64,000 nt of DNA, from assembly GCA_002083365.1 (NCBI GenBank), contig LVWS01000044.1:1-64000 (forward strand). Reading direction: 5' to 3'. Positions within the stretch are counted from its first letter, which is position 1. Every line of letters begins with the position of its first letter. The stretch comes from Nitrospira sp. SG-bin1. Its GTDB lineage: Bacteria; Nitrospirota; Nitrospiria; Nitrospirales; Nitrospiraceae. The notes under the pieces are model-generated. The model searched no databases, was not told where the DNA came from, and worked only from the letters and a program-made list of their open reading frames with translations. Below are positions 19,159 through 28,924 of this stretch, piece by piece. The translations under genes and the position numbers were made by a program.

Positions 19159-19872
19159 TTACGATAGGGTTTGTTTCAGAAACGTAGAAAGGGTTCGTAG
19201 CACCTCCCCTGGGATCTCATGCCCGCCTCGAAAACTGTGCCACTCCACGTCGAGCCCTGATTGTGTGAGCGCATCGCGGAGTCGCTCAGCTCCGATATGT
19301 GGGAGGATATCATCTTGCGTCCCGTGGCTTTGAAAGACCGGCAGGCCTTTACGTCTCGGCATAAGAGGAGCCCACACGGATTGAGCCAGGAGGTTACCGG
19401 ATAGTTGCACCAGGCCGGCGAAGGGATGGTCAGTGTGGACCAGTGCATCGCAGGTGAGCATCGCCCCTTGTGAAAATCCGCCGATCACCGTTTTTTTGTA
19501 GTCGATCGGGAACTGCTGCGGAAGCTCTCTGAGGAAAGCCAGGAAGCGCTCTCGCGCCAGAGCCAGACCTTGAGGAATTTCCACCGACAGATCACGAACG
19601 CGACCTGCGGCGCGATCTTGCTGGATGCGTGCGAAGTCGATGATCCACCAGGCACGAGAATCACCAAATCCCATGTTGAGCGAGAGCGGGGCTTCCGGAA
19701 AGAGCCAACGGGTATTCGCAGGAACGTCGATCACATCGGCCAGCGGCACGAGATCGTCCCCCGGTGCACCGAAGCCATGGAGCAGCATGACGACCGGACC
19801 ATCGCCCCCGCCATGGCCATCGGAGCCACCGCTGAGTCTGACCTTCAACCCACCCAATAGGCTTTCTCGCAT
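19159..19872 (-). CDS. Phospholipase/carboxylesterase family serine hydrolase
   Basis: 237 residues. The nucleophile motif GGFSQGAM, the oxyanion LLHGFGAPGDDL, the acid region QSHGTQDDILP and the His in FRGGHEIPGEV together mark the Abhydrolase_2 (acyl-protein thioesterase-like) family. The length is normal for the family. It lies 27 bp upstream of the lipoprotein gene on the same strand and could lead that operon. The physiological ester is unknown. Confidence 0.82.
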   Translation of the reverse strand: MRESLLGGLKVRLSGGSDGHGGGDGPVVMLLHGFGAPGDDLVPLADVIDVPANTRWLFPEAPLSLNMGFGDSRAWWIIDFARIQQDRAAGRVRDLSVEIPQGLALARERFLAFLRELPQQFPIDYKKTVIGGFSQGAMLTCDALVHTDHPFAGLVQLSGNLLAQSVWAPLMPRRKGLPVFQSHGTQDDILPHIGAERLRDALTQSGLDVEWHSFRGGHEIPGEVLRTLSTFLKQTLS

Positions 19873-20073
19873 CAGGGGCTTCCTAACTGGTTGTTGAACA
19901 AAGATTCATGACACTCGCTGAGCGCCGACACTTTACAATAGAGAGGCCAGGGAGTGAAGCCGTTTGCTCAAATGACGGTATCATGGCATCACGACGAAGG
20001 TGAACATGGAGAAGAGCGGCATGGCTGGAGAACGACACCGAGGAGCGCGGAACGAGGAAGATGAACCACCGCT

Positions 20074-20130
20074 AAAAAAGCGGGAGGCACTCTATGAACC
20101 CACCAAAACAGTGAGTCGAGTACCTCCCGC
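20074..20130 (-). terminator. Rho-independent terminator after selO
   Basis: On the minus strand GCGGGAGGTACTC pairs with GAGTGCCTCCCGC (13 bp, one mismatch, arms at 20118-20130 and 20080-20092) and is followed by TTTTTT (20079-20074). It lies 12 bp past the selO stop. Confidence 0.85.
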
Positions 20131-20141
20131 AGCGGCTCTCA

Positions 20142-21653
20142 TTATGACGAGCAACTGACCGCTACATGCTTGCCCCAGTTAGGAGGTGGAGCTGCGTACG
20201 CCTCCATACCAGGCTGGTCGCTGTAGGGATTTTGCAGCAGGGAAAAAATACGATCGATTTCGGAGAAGTCCTTGTTTTGTGCCTTCTCGATTGCTACTTG
20301 GGCAAGATAGTTGCGCAGCACATATTTGGGATTCACACGATTCATCCGGTCACGCCGTTCGTCGTCCAGGCGGCCCTCATTCCGCAGTCGATCCCGGTAG
20401 CGTGCCGCCCACTCGTCGAAACGGTCGCGGTCAAGAAAATGCTCCCGCAGCTGGTCGTTCGTCGAACTTTCCGCCGTAGAAAACCGACTCAATCCCCTGA
20501 ACACAATCGTATAGTCGGCATGGCTGTCCTGGAGGAGGCCCAAGAAGTCTCGAATGAGGTCATCGTCTTCTGCTCGCTTTTCTACCAATCCGAATTTGCC
20601 GCGCATTCGTTCCAAATACTCCCTCTCGAACAACGGCTGATAGGTTTCCAGGCCTGCCTTCAACGCCTCTTTGTCCGACAACGGCAACAGCGCTTGCGCC
20701 AAACAGCTCAGGTTCCAAAGCCCGATGTAGGGCTGCTGATTGAAGGCATAGCGGCCGTTGTAGTCCGAATGGTTGCAGATGAAGCCTGCGTCGTAGTCGT
20801 CCATGAAGCCATATGGGCCATAGTCGAGGGTCAGGCCCAAGATCGACATGTTGTCGGTATTCATGACTCCGTGCGCCCAACCGACAGCCTGCCATTGGGC
20901 GATCATCTTCGCGGTGCGTTCCACGACCTCGGCAAAGAAGCGCGCATACTTGTCGTCGATACTCCGAAGATGCGGGAAGTGTCGGTCGATCACATAGTCC
21001 GCCAGAGTTTTCAGGTGCTCATGCTGTTTCCGATAGTGGAAGACTTCGAACGTACCGAAGCGGACGTGGGACGGCGCCATGCGGACCAGCATCGCGCCGG
21101 TTTCGATCTGTTCCCGGTATACCTTATCGTCACTGCCGACGAGGCACAGTGCCTGTGTGGTCGGGATGCCGAGACCCTGCATCGCCGTGCAACACAGATA
21201 CTCCCGGATCGTTGACCGCAACACGGCCCTCCCGTCTCCGTCGCGTGAGAACGGCGTCATTCCCCCACCCTTCAGATGCAGGTCCCATCGCTCTCCCCGA
21301 TCGTTTTTCACCTCACCGAGGAGGATCGCACGCCCGTCCCCGAGTTGCGGGACATAAACGCCGAACTGATGCCCGGAGTACAGCATCGCGAGCGGCTCCA
21401 TCCCCTTCGCCAATGCACTCCCTCCGAACAGCGCCGCGAACTCCGGCCTGGCACATTGCTCCGGATCCAGATCAATCAGCTGGGCGGCGGATGGATTTGC
21501 ATGGATGAGGTAGGGCGGGGCACTAAACGGGGTCGGGTTCAATCGGGCATAGAAGGCCGAGGGAAGACGGGCATAGGTATTGTCGAACCAGAGGGTTTCC
21601 AGCGTACGCCGAGCCATAGCTCTCTCTACCATGAGTGTCTCGACTTTTACCAT
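20142..21653 (-). CDS. selO: Protein adenylyltransferase SelO (YdiU family)
   Basis: 503 residues. Family hallmarks are GHQFGVYVPQLGDGRAILLGE, the LHLKGGGMTPFSRDGDGRAVLRSTIREYL stretch (shown in two parts of the pseudokinase core), and MNTDNMSILGLTLDYGPYGF. SelO transfers AMP to Ser/Thr/Tyr of target proteins and acts in redox homeostasis. The protein ends VSCSS, the cysteine form of the C-terminal Sec position. The start may be at 21653, 21632 or 21617; the last gives MARRTLETLWF and is the most conserved-looking. A terminator follows. Confidence 0.93.
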   Translation of the reverse strand: MVKVETLMVERAMARRTLETLWFDNTYARLPSAFYARLNPTPFSAPPYLIHANPSAAQLIDLDPEQCARPEFAALFGGSALAKGMEPLAMLYSGHQFGVYVPQLGDGRAILLGEVKNDRGERWDLHLKGGGMTPFSRDGDGRAVLRSTIREYLCCTAMQGLGIPTTQALCLVGSDDKVYREQIETGAMLVRMAPSHVRFGTFEVFHYRKQHEHLKTLADYVIDRHFPHLRSIDDKYARFFAEVVERTAKMIAQWQAVGWAHGVMNTDNMSILGLTLDYGPYGFMDDYDAGFICNHSDYNGRYAFNQQPYIGLWNLSCLAQALLPLSDKEALKAGLETYQPLFEREYLERMRGKFGLVEKRAEDDDLIRDFLGLLQDSHADYTIVFRGLSRFSTAESSTNDQLREHFLDRDRFDEWAARYRDRLRNEGRLDDERRDRMNRVNPKYVLRNYLAQVAIEKAQNKDFSEIDRIFSLLQNPYSDQPGMEAYAAPPPNWGKHVAVSCSS

Positions 21654-21818
21654 TCATTAAGTCTGGCTCCAACTCCACGTTCGTCCGAGGGTTCGGCTCT
21701 CTCTCGTCATGGTGCCGGTCGCTATTTCGCATCGCCCTGGCTTACTCGACGATGCACGAAGGCCCCGGTATACTAGGCACCCATAACATATGAGTCTGTC
21801 TCCCAAGGGAGGCCGCGT

Positions 21819-23795
21819 GTGAAAAACCGCTCGACGTCCTCTTCTCACTCCAAGAATTCGATTCACGCCAAACCCGAAATCGCGGCGGCGGAAATATTGG
21901 CCTGGGTCAGCGACTGTTTGGACGGTGGCCTCTGTTTCATCGCGAAGGGGATCCTGGTCTTCGAAAACGCGCAGTTCGGCGAACTGGTTGAAGCGCCGGG
22001 CGCACCGACTGGCCCTGATACCCCGGCGTTACGAACCCAACTTTTCACCGATGCAATGTCCTGGAACCGGGAGTCCCTCGGCACCAAAGGCGGCAAGAAC
22101 TATCGTCTCGTCGATCGACAGGGCCAAGCGCTCGTCTATGAGTGCCGCTTCAACGTCGTTCCTTACCATGGGGAAGCCGGCGTGCTCTTGATCTTGCAAG
22201 ACGTCACCGAACATACGGAACTTGCCCAGGAAGCTTCACAGATCGCCCGTTTCCAATCGGTGCTGGCCCGCATCGGCACCCTGGCTGTCAGCGACGCCCC
22301 GGCACAGGAACTGATGAGCGAAGCCGTCAAACATACCGCGGAGGCCCTCGAGCTTGAGCTATGCAAGATCCTTGTTCCGCGAGAATCCGACGATCACCTG
22401 GCGGTGGTGGCCGGAATCGGCCTTGAACCGGAACTCATCGGCAGACTGACGATCGAGGGCGGCACCCATTCACAAGCCGGTTACGCGATCCGCGAACGAC
22501 TGCCGGTCGTCGTACGCGACTTACGAAAAGAAACGCGGTTCACGCCGTCCAAGCTTTTGACGGAGCATGGCGGCATTGCCGGCATGTGCGTCCCCATGCT
22601 GGTCGAAGACCGGGTGTACGGAGCCATGACGGCCCACTCCAAGTCGGTTCGCGACTTCACGGTCAAGGAACTTGAGTTTCTCTGTACGGTGGCCAACACC
22701 GTGGCGACCGTCCTGGAACGGCGACGACGCGCCGATACCCAGCGAGATCTCTACCACCGATTGTTCAGGTACGCGCAAGATGGCATCATGCTGACCGACA
22801 CCGAGGGCGGTATTCTGGAGTGGAATCCCGCATTGGAACGGATGACGGGTTGGACCCGCGACGAAGCCCTCGGCCAACGTCCGTCGATCTTGCGGTCGGG
22901 CAAACATCCACCGGAATTCTACGAACGACTCTGGCAGGCGATCCGTTCGGGACTGTCGTTTGTGGATCGTTTCGTCAATCGCCGAAAGGATGGATCGGAG
23001 TTCTTGGTGTGGGAAAGTGTCAGCCCCGTCAAAGATCGCGACGGGACCACGCAATTCTATTTGGCGATTCTGACGGATCTCAGCGAGCGGGAGCAGATGC
23101 TCGAAGCGTTGCGCCACGCGGAGCAAGTCAAATTGGTGGGACAACTGGCCGGCGGCATTCTCCATGAAGTCCGCAATCCCTTGATCGGACTGGGAAGCCT
23201 GGCCACTCACCTCGCGGAACAGGAACAATTACCCCGCTCCGCCAGAGACCGCTGCGCGCTGATTGCACGTGAAGCGGCCCGCATCGACGAATTGTTGGAA
23301 TCGCATTTAGGCCAACTGCGCCCCCGACCGTTCGATCTTCAGCCCTGCGACCTCCCATCCCTCATCGACGATATGTTGACGCTGTTGAGACCGAACCTTC
23401 GAAAACAGCGGATCTTCGTAAAGAAAAGCATCCACGAGGTCCCGGCGGTGGAAGCCTCCCGTGCCCACTTGCAACAGGCGTTTCTCAATATCTCGATGAA
23501 CGCGATCGATGCCATGCCGACCGGCGGAGAGTTGGCGATCACGGCGACACTCGCGGCCAAACAAGGTCCCGGCATCTCGGTCACCTTTTCCGATACCGGC
23601 AAAGGCATCCAGCCGGAAGACCTGCAACGGATTTTCGAACCGTTTTTCACGAACGGGAAGGCCAAGGGCGTCGGCCTCGGCCTGACCATCACGCATGACA
23701 TCGTCGAACGGCACGGCGGACAATTGACGATCAGCAGCCCCCCAGACAGTGGAGCGATCGTTGAGGTGTGGCTGCCCCTGAAACGGGATCCGTAG
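21819..23795 (+). CDS. PAS-GAF-PAS sensor histidine kinase (NtrB-like)
   Basis: 658 residues from a GTG preceded by AAGGGAGG. A PAS-like domain (~30-130) is followed by GAF (~150-295), PAS (~305-425), HisKA with GGILHEVRNPLIGL (phospho-His 449) and HATPase with N-box NISMNAIDAMP, DTGKGI and GVGLGL. There are no membrane segments, so the kinase is cytoplasmic. The response regulator gene begins 1 bp after the stop, making a cognate two-component pair. The signal may be a small molecule or redox cue read by GAF/PAS; this is inference. Confidence 0.85.
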   Translation: MKNRSTSSSHSKNSIHAKPEIAAAEILAWVSDCLDGGLCFIAKGILVFENAQFGELVEAPGAPTGPDTPALRTQLFTDAMSWNRESLGTKGGKNYRLVDRQGQALVYECRFNVVPYHGEAGVLLILQDVTEHTELAQEASQIARFQSVLARIGTLAVSDAPAQELMSEAVKHTAEALELELCKILVPRESDDHLAVVAGIGLEPELIGRLTIEGGTHSQAGYAIRERLPVVVRDLRKETRFTPSKLLTEHGGIAGMCVPMLVEDRVYGAMTAHSKSVRDFTVKELEFLCTVANTVATVLERRRRADTQRDLYHRLFRYAQDGIMLTDTEGGILEWNPALERMTGWTRDEALGQRPSILRSGKHPPEFYERLWQAIRSGLSFVDRFVNRRKDGSEFLVWESVSPVKDRDGTTQFYLAILTDLSEREQMLEALRHAEQVKLVGQLAGGILHEVRNPLIGLGSLATHLAEQEQLPRSARDRCALIAREAARIDELLESHLGQLRPRPFDLQPCDLPSLIDDMLTLLRPNLRKQRIFVKKSIHEVPAVEASRAHLQQAFLNISMNAIDAMPTGGELAITATLAAKQGPGISVTFSDTGKGIQPEDLQRIFEPFFTNGKAKGVGLGLTITHDIVERHGGQLTISSPPDSGAIVEVWLPLKRDP

Positions 23796-23796
23796 C

Positions 23797-25200
23797 ATGA
23801 CCTGGCAACTGCTGTTGGTGGAAGACGAAGCCTCTGTCCGTGAAGCCTTCGCTCTGCGCCTTGCCGACCAAGGATATGCCGTCCAAACGGCGGGGTCCGG
23901 AGAGGAATGTTTGAGCCTTCTGAAGTCTTTCGAGCCGGATATTTTAGTGTTGGATCTCGTGATGCCGAATCTGTCGGGCTTGGACGTGCTCGAGCGTGTC
24001 AAGCAGACCTCCCCCAACTTGCTCGTGATTCTCTTGACCGCCAGGGGCACCGTGAAGGATGCGGTGGAAGCGACGCGGCTCGGGGCGTTCGACTTTGTCG
24101 CCAAGTCCATCGACATGGAAGATCTGCACCATGCGCTCAGACGTGCCGTGGAATTCTTGACGCTCCAACGCCAAGTTCGCTTGCAAACCGGCCAAGACAC
24201 CGACCGTTATGCCCTCGATCGTGTCATCGCGGAAAGCCCTGTCACTCAGGCGTTCCTCGCGCAGGTCCGTGAACTGGCGAAAAACGACCGTGTCACGGTG
24301 CTGTTGCAGGGCGAAACCGGAACCGGAAAACAATACACCGGCCGCGTGATTCATTTTAACGGGGTGCGCCTCGATAAACCCTGCATCGAAGTCGACTGCC
24401 CCTCGATTCCCCGTGAACTGTTCGAAAGCGAGCTGTTTGGCCACGAAAAAGGGTCGTTTACCGGCGCAACGGGCAGAAAAACCGGCTTGATCGAAATGGC
24501 GGACGGTGGGACCGTGCTGTTCGACGAGATCGGCGATCTTCCGCTGGCCCTCCAAGCGAAACTCCTCCGGGTGATCGAAGAACGAACGTTGCGCCGGGTC
24601 GGAGGATCAGCCACGATTCCCTTCGATGTTCGATTCATGGCCGCCACGAACCGCAATCTGAAGAACGCGGTGACCAAAGGGGAGTTTCGTGAAGATCTCT
24701 ATTTTCGGTTGAACGTCGTCTCCTTGACCGTACCTCCGTTGCGGGAACGGCACGAAGACATCATTCCGCTGGCTCAACAATTTCTCACCCGGTCGGCTCT
24801 ATCACTGAGAAAACCGGTCCGTCGATTGGGGAACAGTGCACAGGCTCTCCTGCGCCGCTACACCTTTCCCGGCAATGTACGGGAGCTCAGTAACCTCATG
24901 GAGCGCGCGGTCCTCTTCTGCCCGGGAGATACGCTTGAATCGATACATTTTCCATCAGATGTGCAAGGCAACCCATCAACACCGACGGGAGAGACCGTCC
25001 ATGTTCCATCCGTTTTTTCCGATACAGCGGATCCCTCTCGGATCCATCTGTCATTCCACCTCGGCGAATCTCTGGCCGATCTCGAGGACCGCATCATCAG
25101 CGAAGTCCTGCAGCGCTCGGACGGAAACAAATCCTTGGCCGCCAAGCATCTCGGTATTACCCGATGGATGCTCGACCGGCGGCGGCGGCCCAAACCATAA
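23797..25200 (+). CDS. NtrC-family sigma-54-dependent response regulator
   Basis: 467 residues. Receiver domain with phosphoacceptor D53 (LDLVMP) and K103. AAA+ domain with Walker A GETGTGKQ and sigma-54 contact loop GSFTGA (219-224, Ser in place of the first Ala). R-finger region and GNVRELSNLMERAV follow, then a Fis-type HTH at the end (NKSLAAKHLGITRWMLDRR). The Walker A flank KQYTGRVIHFNG differs from the common KELVARAIH. It pairs with the kinase gene just upstream. Targets are unknown. Confidence 0.88.
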   Translation: MTWQLLLVEDEASVREAFALRLADQGYAVQTAGSGEECLSLLKSFEPDILVLDLVMPNLSGLDVLERVKQTSPNLLVILLTARGTVKDAVEATRLGAFDFVAKSIDMEDLHHALRRAVEFLTLQRQVRLQTGQDTDRYALDRVIAESPVTQAFLAQVRELAKNDRVTVLLQGETGTGKQYTGRVIHFNGVRLDKPCIEVDCPSIPRELFESELFGHEKGSFTGATGRKTGLIEMADGGTVLFDEIGDLPLALQAKLLRVIEERTLRRVGGSATIPFDVRFMAATNRNLKNAVTKGEFREDLYFRLNVVSLTVPPLRERHEDIIPLAQQFLTRSALSLRKPVRRLGNSAQALLRRYTFPGNVRELSNLMERAVLFCPGDTLESIHFPSDVQGNPSTPTGETVHVPSVFSDTADPSRIHLSFHLGESLADLEDRIISEVLQRSDGNKSLAAKHLGITRWMLDRRRRPKP

Positions 25201-25284
25201 CTGAGCGCCGATGCACCTTCGCACCGCAATTGGTGCGCCGATACACGCTTGGTCTCACGATTCCCGACCCCTGCCAGAGTTGAC

Positions 25285-25307
25285 ATCAAGATCGTCTTGA
25301 TTTTCTT
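25285..25307 (+). terminator. Possible rho-independent terminator after the two-component pair
   Basis: ATCAAGA-TCG-TCTTGAT forms a perfect 7-bp stem with a 3-nt loop followed by TTTCTT. The stem is AT-rich, hence moderate confidence. A second short hairpin, CGCACC-N6-GGTGCG, lies at 25220-25237. Confidence 0.42.
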
Positions 25308-25413
25308 CAAAGGTCTCATCTGATCCCAGGCAATTCCAAAAATTCACCTTGGGACTGCCGATTGCATCGATGCTGGTTTCAAGATTTCTCGGTGTTTGGT
25401 CTCCAGAGTCAGA

Positions 25414-27813
25414 ATGTTGTTCCGCACAGAACCAAGGACCATGTTATTGCAAACTTCCCAACTTGCACTTCTTATAGCGGGAATAGTCGGAGTTTTCAGT
25501 CCACTCATGGGCTCCGCGGCATCAGCGCGGATGAAGTCGAGCGATGAGGCGGCCCGCTTCGTGCTGCAGTATGTCCAGGCATTCGCCCAGTCCCAGACCG
25601 AGACGTGGGCTGCGGCAGACCTAGGTTGTCTAAGCCGTGCGCGGACATCGACGAGAGGCGTCTCACCTAACCTTACCCCTGAGATGGCTCGACGTTGCTG
25701 GGATGATACGGTGCGCGGCCATTCCGACATGGTGACTCAACAGAGTGAATCCGGCGTCTTCGATGCCATCGGACGCGGAGTCGGGCTCGGCCTCTTACAC
25801 GATCGGCACCGAGTCACCGAGAATTGGAAGGAATATCCGCCGGCGGTCTTCGTTTCCCCACCCGTCATTCTGAAGGACCACGCTCCGGTTCCTCAGACGA
25901 CCGTCGTGCGGACCAGTCCGTTGCAACCATTGGCCCTGTCGAACATCAAGAAAGGCTCGCTCGTGTCGGTCCCTGGTCAGGCCGTGGATATTAAGATCGT
26001 CTACCCTGATCCCCTCACAGCGCCACTCGCCCTTCGACCGGAAGAAATCTGGTGGGTGAACGGAGCCCCGCGCCGCTTCGGGCCCGTCCGTGAAGTGGTG
26101 GCTCGATTTATCGTCGTGACTGGCTTGCGCAAGTTCGGTTTTAGCGCCGATCGGGCCGTGATGAACGAAGTGCTGCCCGACGTCCCGCTGATTGCCACGA
26201 CGCACTACGGTCTACGGCCGGACAACGGGCGGAAGTTCGACCAGGCCGACCCCAAACAGTCGATCTTAAAGGGTGAACTCGTCGTCGGATCGGTCCGGTG
26301 GTGGGAACGCACTGAAGCAGAGCCTGTCATGCAGGCAGCCTTGAACCGAGCCACTCATCTCTCGGAGGCCGATCGAGCGGAATTGCTGACCCGACTGCTG
26401 TTGATCGATCCCAACCATGTGGCTACCCACGTGCTACGCGGTGAAGACTCCTACCAGACCTTCGTGAGACAAGGCATTGCCAAAGGCGGTCTAGCGGCGG
26501 AAGACGAGGCGTCGCTCCGGCGAATCGCAGAGTTGTACTGGACCATTCAAGCACAAACTTGGCGGCAGGAATTGACCGCTGTTTCGGAAGGGTATGAGCC
26601 GGCGGCAGACGCTCTCTATCGATCCCTGGCCTCTTACGAGGCGTTAGGGCAACAGGAACGTGCGACATCCGAGCAGCGCCGGCGTCTTGGGACGTTGACC
26701 AGATGGAACAACGACCCGATCGGTGCCCTCGGTATTCATGAGGCGTTGCTGCGCGACACCGCCGCAGGCACGGCCGAGTACGGGAGGGTCTTGACTGAAA
26801 TCGCCTGGGATCGCATCCAATGGGTGTCGTGGGAACGGCGCTATGACCATCCCTGGCTGCAGCAGGCGAACGCTGAAGCGGAACAGGCTACCGAGCTGTT
26901 GACTCAATCATACGATAGACTCCATGCGCACTATGCACAGGTCGCGGTCGAATCGCTCTCGATACCGCGCAATTTGGACCTGTTTCAGCAACGAATGCAG
27001 CAGGTCAAACAAGACTTGGATCGGATTCCTGGGGCGAAGGGGTTGCAGGAACAGCTCGTCGCCAACGATCTCGTCAAGGCCTTGACTCCGGAGGCCACCG
27101 CCATTGTCCTGCCAAGCCCACCGCGGTCGTTCGAAGTGCTCGACGTATCGGTGCACGCCACGCCACCCAAGCAAGACATCCTCTGGCGATGGAATTTCGA
27201 TCAAGACGAGCCAGGGCAGGTCCCCACGGGTTTCGTACGGCCGATCCGGAGCGATAAGGAATCGGCACTCTGGCAAGTCCAGGTCGATCCGGAGGTAGCA
27301 AGTGGGAGGCAACGGCTGGTCCGCTCTTCTGCTTGCCCGACACCAGACTGTGTGCGACTCCTCGTCGCAGATGGGATCAGAACCACCTATCCCGACGTCA
27401 CCGTCCAAGTGCGTCCGCCCGGCATGAAGGACCACACTGAAGCCGGCATTGCCATTGCCGTGACAGATGGCAACAACTATTACGCGATTGCGCTGCAGAC
27501 GATGACCGGCCTTGTCACGACACGTCGCGTCACGGACGGCGTGGCGACCATCTTGGGACAAGTCACGGTTAAGCTCACGCCCAAACCCTGGCATACGATG
27601 CGGGTTCAACGAATCAATTTTCTCCATCTCGACAAGGGTCGGCTGGCGGTCTACATCGACGGTGCCCAAGTCGCCGCCGTCGATGACGCCGTCCTTCCAC
27701 GGGAAGGTCGGGTCGGACTGATTGCACTCGGTTCGGCGGCAGCGGAATTCGACAACCTTCATATATTGGATCTCGTGTCGAACCAGACCTTCTCGAAACC
27801 GGCCGCCTACTGA
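25414..27813 (+). CDS. Large secreted protein with C-terminal lectin/laminin-G-like fold
   Basis: About 799 residues. The ATG at 25414 gives a basic n-region and hydrophobic core ending SAASA, a typical signal peptidase I site; a TTG at 25396 and ATG at 25441 are alternatives. Residues ~330-560 are helical and repeat-like. The last ~200 residues (ILWRWNFDQDEPGQVPTGF, then GNNYYAIALQTMTG and RLAVYIDGAQVAAV) resemble DUF1080/LamG sugar-binding folds. It probably functions in the periplasm or outside. The middle part is not recognised. CysD-like gene follows 20 bp later. Confidence 0.65.
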   Translation: MLFRTEPRTMLLQTSQLALLIAGIVGVFSPLMGSAASARMKSSDEAARFVLQYVQAFAQSQTETWAAADLGCLSRARTSTRGVSPNLTPEMARRCWDDTVRGHSDMVTQQSESGVFDAIGRGVGLGLLHDRHRVTENWKEYPPAVFVSPPVILKDHAPVPQTTVVRTSPLQPLALSNIKKGSLVSVPGQAVDIKIVYPDPLTAPLALRPEEIWWVNGAPRRFGPVREVVARFIVVTGLRKFGFSADRAVMNEVLPDVPLIATTHYGLRPDNGRKFDQADPKQSILKGELVVGSVRWWERTEAEPVMQAALNRATHLSEADRAELLTRLLLIDPNHVATHVLRGEDSYQTFVRQGIAKGGLAAEDEASLRRIAELYWTIQAQTWRQELTAVSEGYEPAADALYRSLASYEALGQQERATSEQRRRLGTLTRWNNDPIGALGIHEALLRDTAAGTAEYGRVLTEIAWDRIQWVSWERRYDHPWLQQANAEAEQATELLTQSYDRLHAHYAQVAVESLSIPRNLDLFQQRMQQVKQDLDRIPGAKGLQEQLVANDLVKALTPEATAIVLPSPPRSFEVLDVSVHATPPKQDILWRWNFDQDEPGQVPTGFVRPIRSDKESALWQVQVDPEVASGRQRLVRSSACPTPDCVRLLVADGIRTTYPDVTVQVRPPGMKDHTEAGIAIAVTDGNNYYAIALQTMTGLVTTRRVTDGVATILGQVTVKLTPKPWHTMRVQRINFLHLDKGRLAVYIDGAQVAAVDDAVLPREGRVGLIALGSAAAEFDNLHILDLVSNQTFSKPAAY

Positions 27814-27833
27814 ATGGGCCCTGACGAAGGACC

Positions 27834-28631
27834 ATGAAACATCTGCGCGCGCTCGAAGATCAAAGCGTGTACATCCTGCGCGAGGCGTACAAGCATTTCG
27901 ATGACCTTGCGATGCTCTGGTCGATGGGGAAGGACTCGACCGTCCTGCTGTGGTTGGCGAGAAAAGCCTTCTTCGGACATGTGCCGTTCCCGTTGGTCCA
28001 TATCGACACCGGGTATGAAATGCCCGAACTGATCGAGTATCGCGATCGGTTGTGCCGAGAATGGCGGCTCGACCTGGTCGTGGGGCAGAATACCGAGGCA
28101 CTCGCAGCAGGGATGGGACCCCAACAAGGACGCGTCACCTGCTGCACCGCGATGAAAATCGACGCTCTCAAGCAAACCATCGCGAAACATAAATGGACCG
28201 CGATCATTCTGGGCATTCGGGCCGATGAAGAGGGCACCCGCGCGAAAGAACGATACTTTTCCCTCCGCGACAAGCATGGGGAGTGGGATTTTCGAGACCA
28301 ACCCCCCGAACTGTGGGATCAATTCAATACCATATTCCCTGTCGGCTCCCATATCCGCGTCCATCCATTACTGGATTGGACGGAGCTGAATATCTGGGAG
28401 TATCTCGACCTTGAACAAATCCCCTTGCCCAAGCTCTATTTCGATCGAGGCAACGGCCTGCGGTATCGGAGCCTCGGCTGCGTACCTTGTACCGGCACCG
28501 TCCCGTCATGCGCCTCCACGATCCCTCACATCATCTCGGAACTCCGAATCACGACGATCGCGGAGCGGAGCGGCCGTGCACAGGATGAAGGACGAGGCAT
28601 GGAAACGCTCCGCAAACTTGGACACATGTAG
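27834..28631 (+). CDS. CysD-like PP-loop protein with APS-reductase-type cysteines
   Basis: 265 residues, close to the ATP sulfurylase small subunit CysD: PP-loop SMGKDST (30-36), HIDTGYEMPELIEYRDR, RADEEGTRAKER and C-terminal TIAERSGRAQDEG. It also has C103-C104 (VTCCTAMK) and C216-x-x-C219 (SLGCVPCT), the CC plus CxxC pattern that binds the [4Fe-4S] cluster of APS reductases. The catalytic C-terminal Cys of APS reductase is absent. No cysN is nearby. It may be a sulfate-activating enzyme with a cluster, or a related nucleotide-sulfur enzyme. SD GAAGGA precedes the ATG. Confidence 0.72.
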   Translation: MKHLRALEDQSVYILREAYKHFDDLAMLWSMGKDSTVLLWLARKAFFGHVPFPLVHIDTGYEMPELIEYRDRLCREWRLDLVVGQNTEALAAGMGPQQGRVTCCTAMKIDALKQTIAKHKWTAIILGIRADEEGTRAKERYFSLRDKHGEWDFRDQPPELWDQFNTIFPVGSHIRVHPLLDWTELNIWEYLDLEQIPLPKLYFDRGNGLRYRSLGCVPCTGTVPSCASTIPHIISELRITTIAERSGRAQDEGRGMETLRKLGHM

Positions 28632-28924
28632 GAACTCTTTGGTCCATGAGTCCCATTCCTTCCTAGCCCGAACCGGAAGACTTTGCATGTGTTCCACGTC
28701 ATGAGCGCCCATGCACGGTCTCCTGTGCGGAGAGAGTGTGGGCGCACAGCGTGTGGATGTGGATGATATACACCAGCGCTGTCAATGCCTCTTATTACTT
28801 TCATTTATGGATCTATATGTTCCGCATTCCATCCCATGTGGAGTGGAATCTGATTTGCACAACCCTTCCCGACAAGAGGGGAGCGGATGGTCCGATCGCC
28901 CTTGCTGCTTAAGGGAGGTTCAGG

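Noticed and set aside
20006..20158. A 50-residue plus-strand frame (MEKSGMAGERHRGARNEEDE...) with AAGGTGA upstream
   Set aside because: It runs through the selO terminator hairpin and into the end of selO on the other strand, and no family feature is seen.
20166..21215. 349-codon plus-strand frame opposite selO
   Set aside because: Antisense open frame of a highly conserved gene; composition is that of a complement strand.
26908..28101. 397-codon minus-strand frame opposite the secreted-protein gene and cysD-like gene
   Set aside because: Antisense to two supported genes, Arg-rich with no motif.
28826..28849. ATTCCA-N12-TGGAAT inverted repeat upstream of icd
   Set aside because: Only 6 bp arms, single copy, cannot be told from chance.
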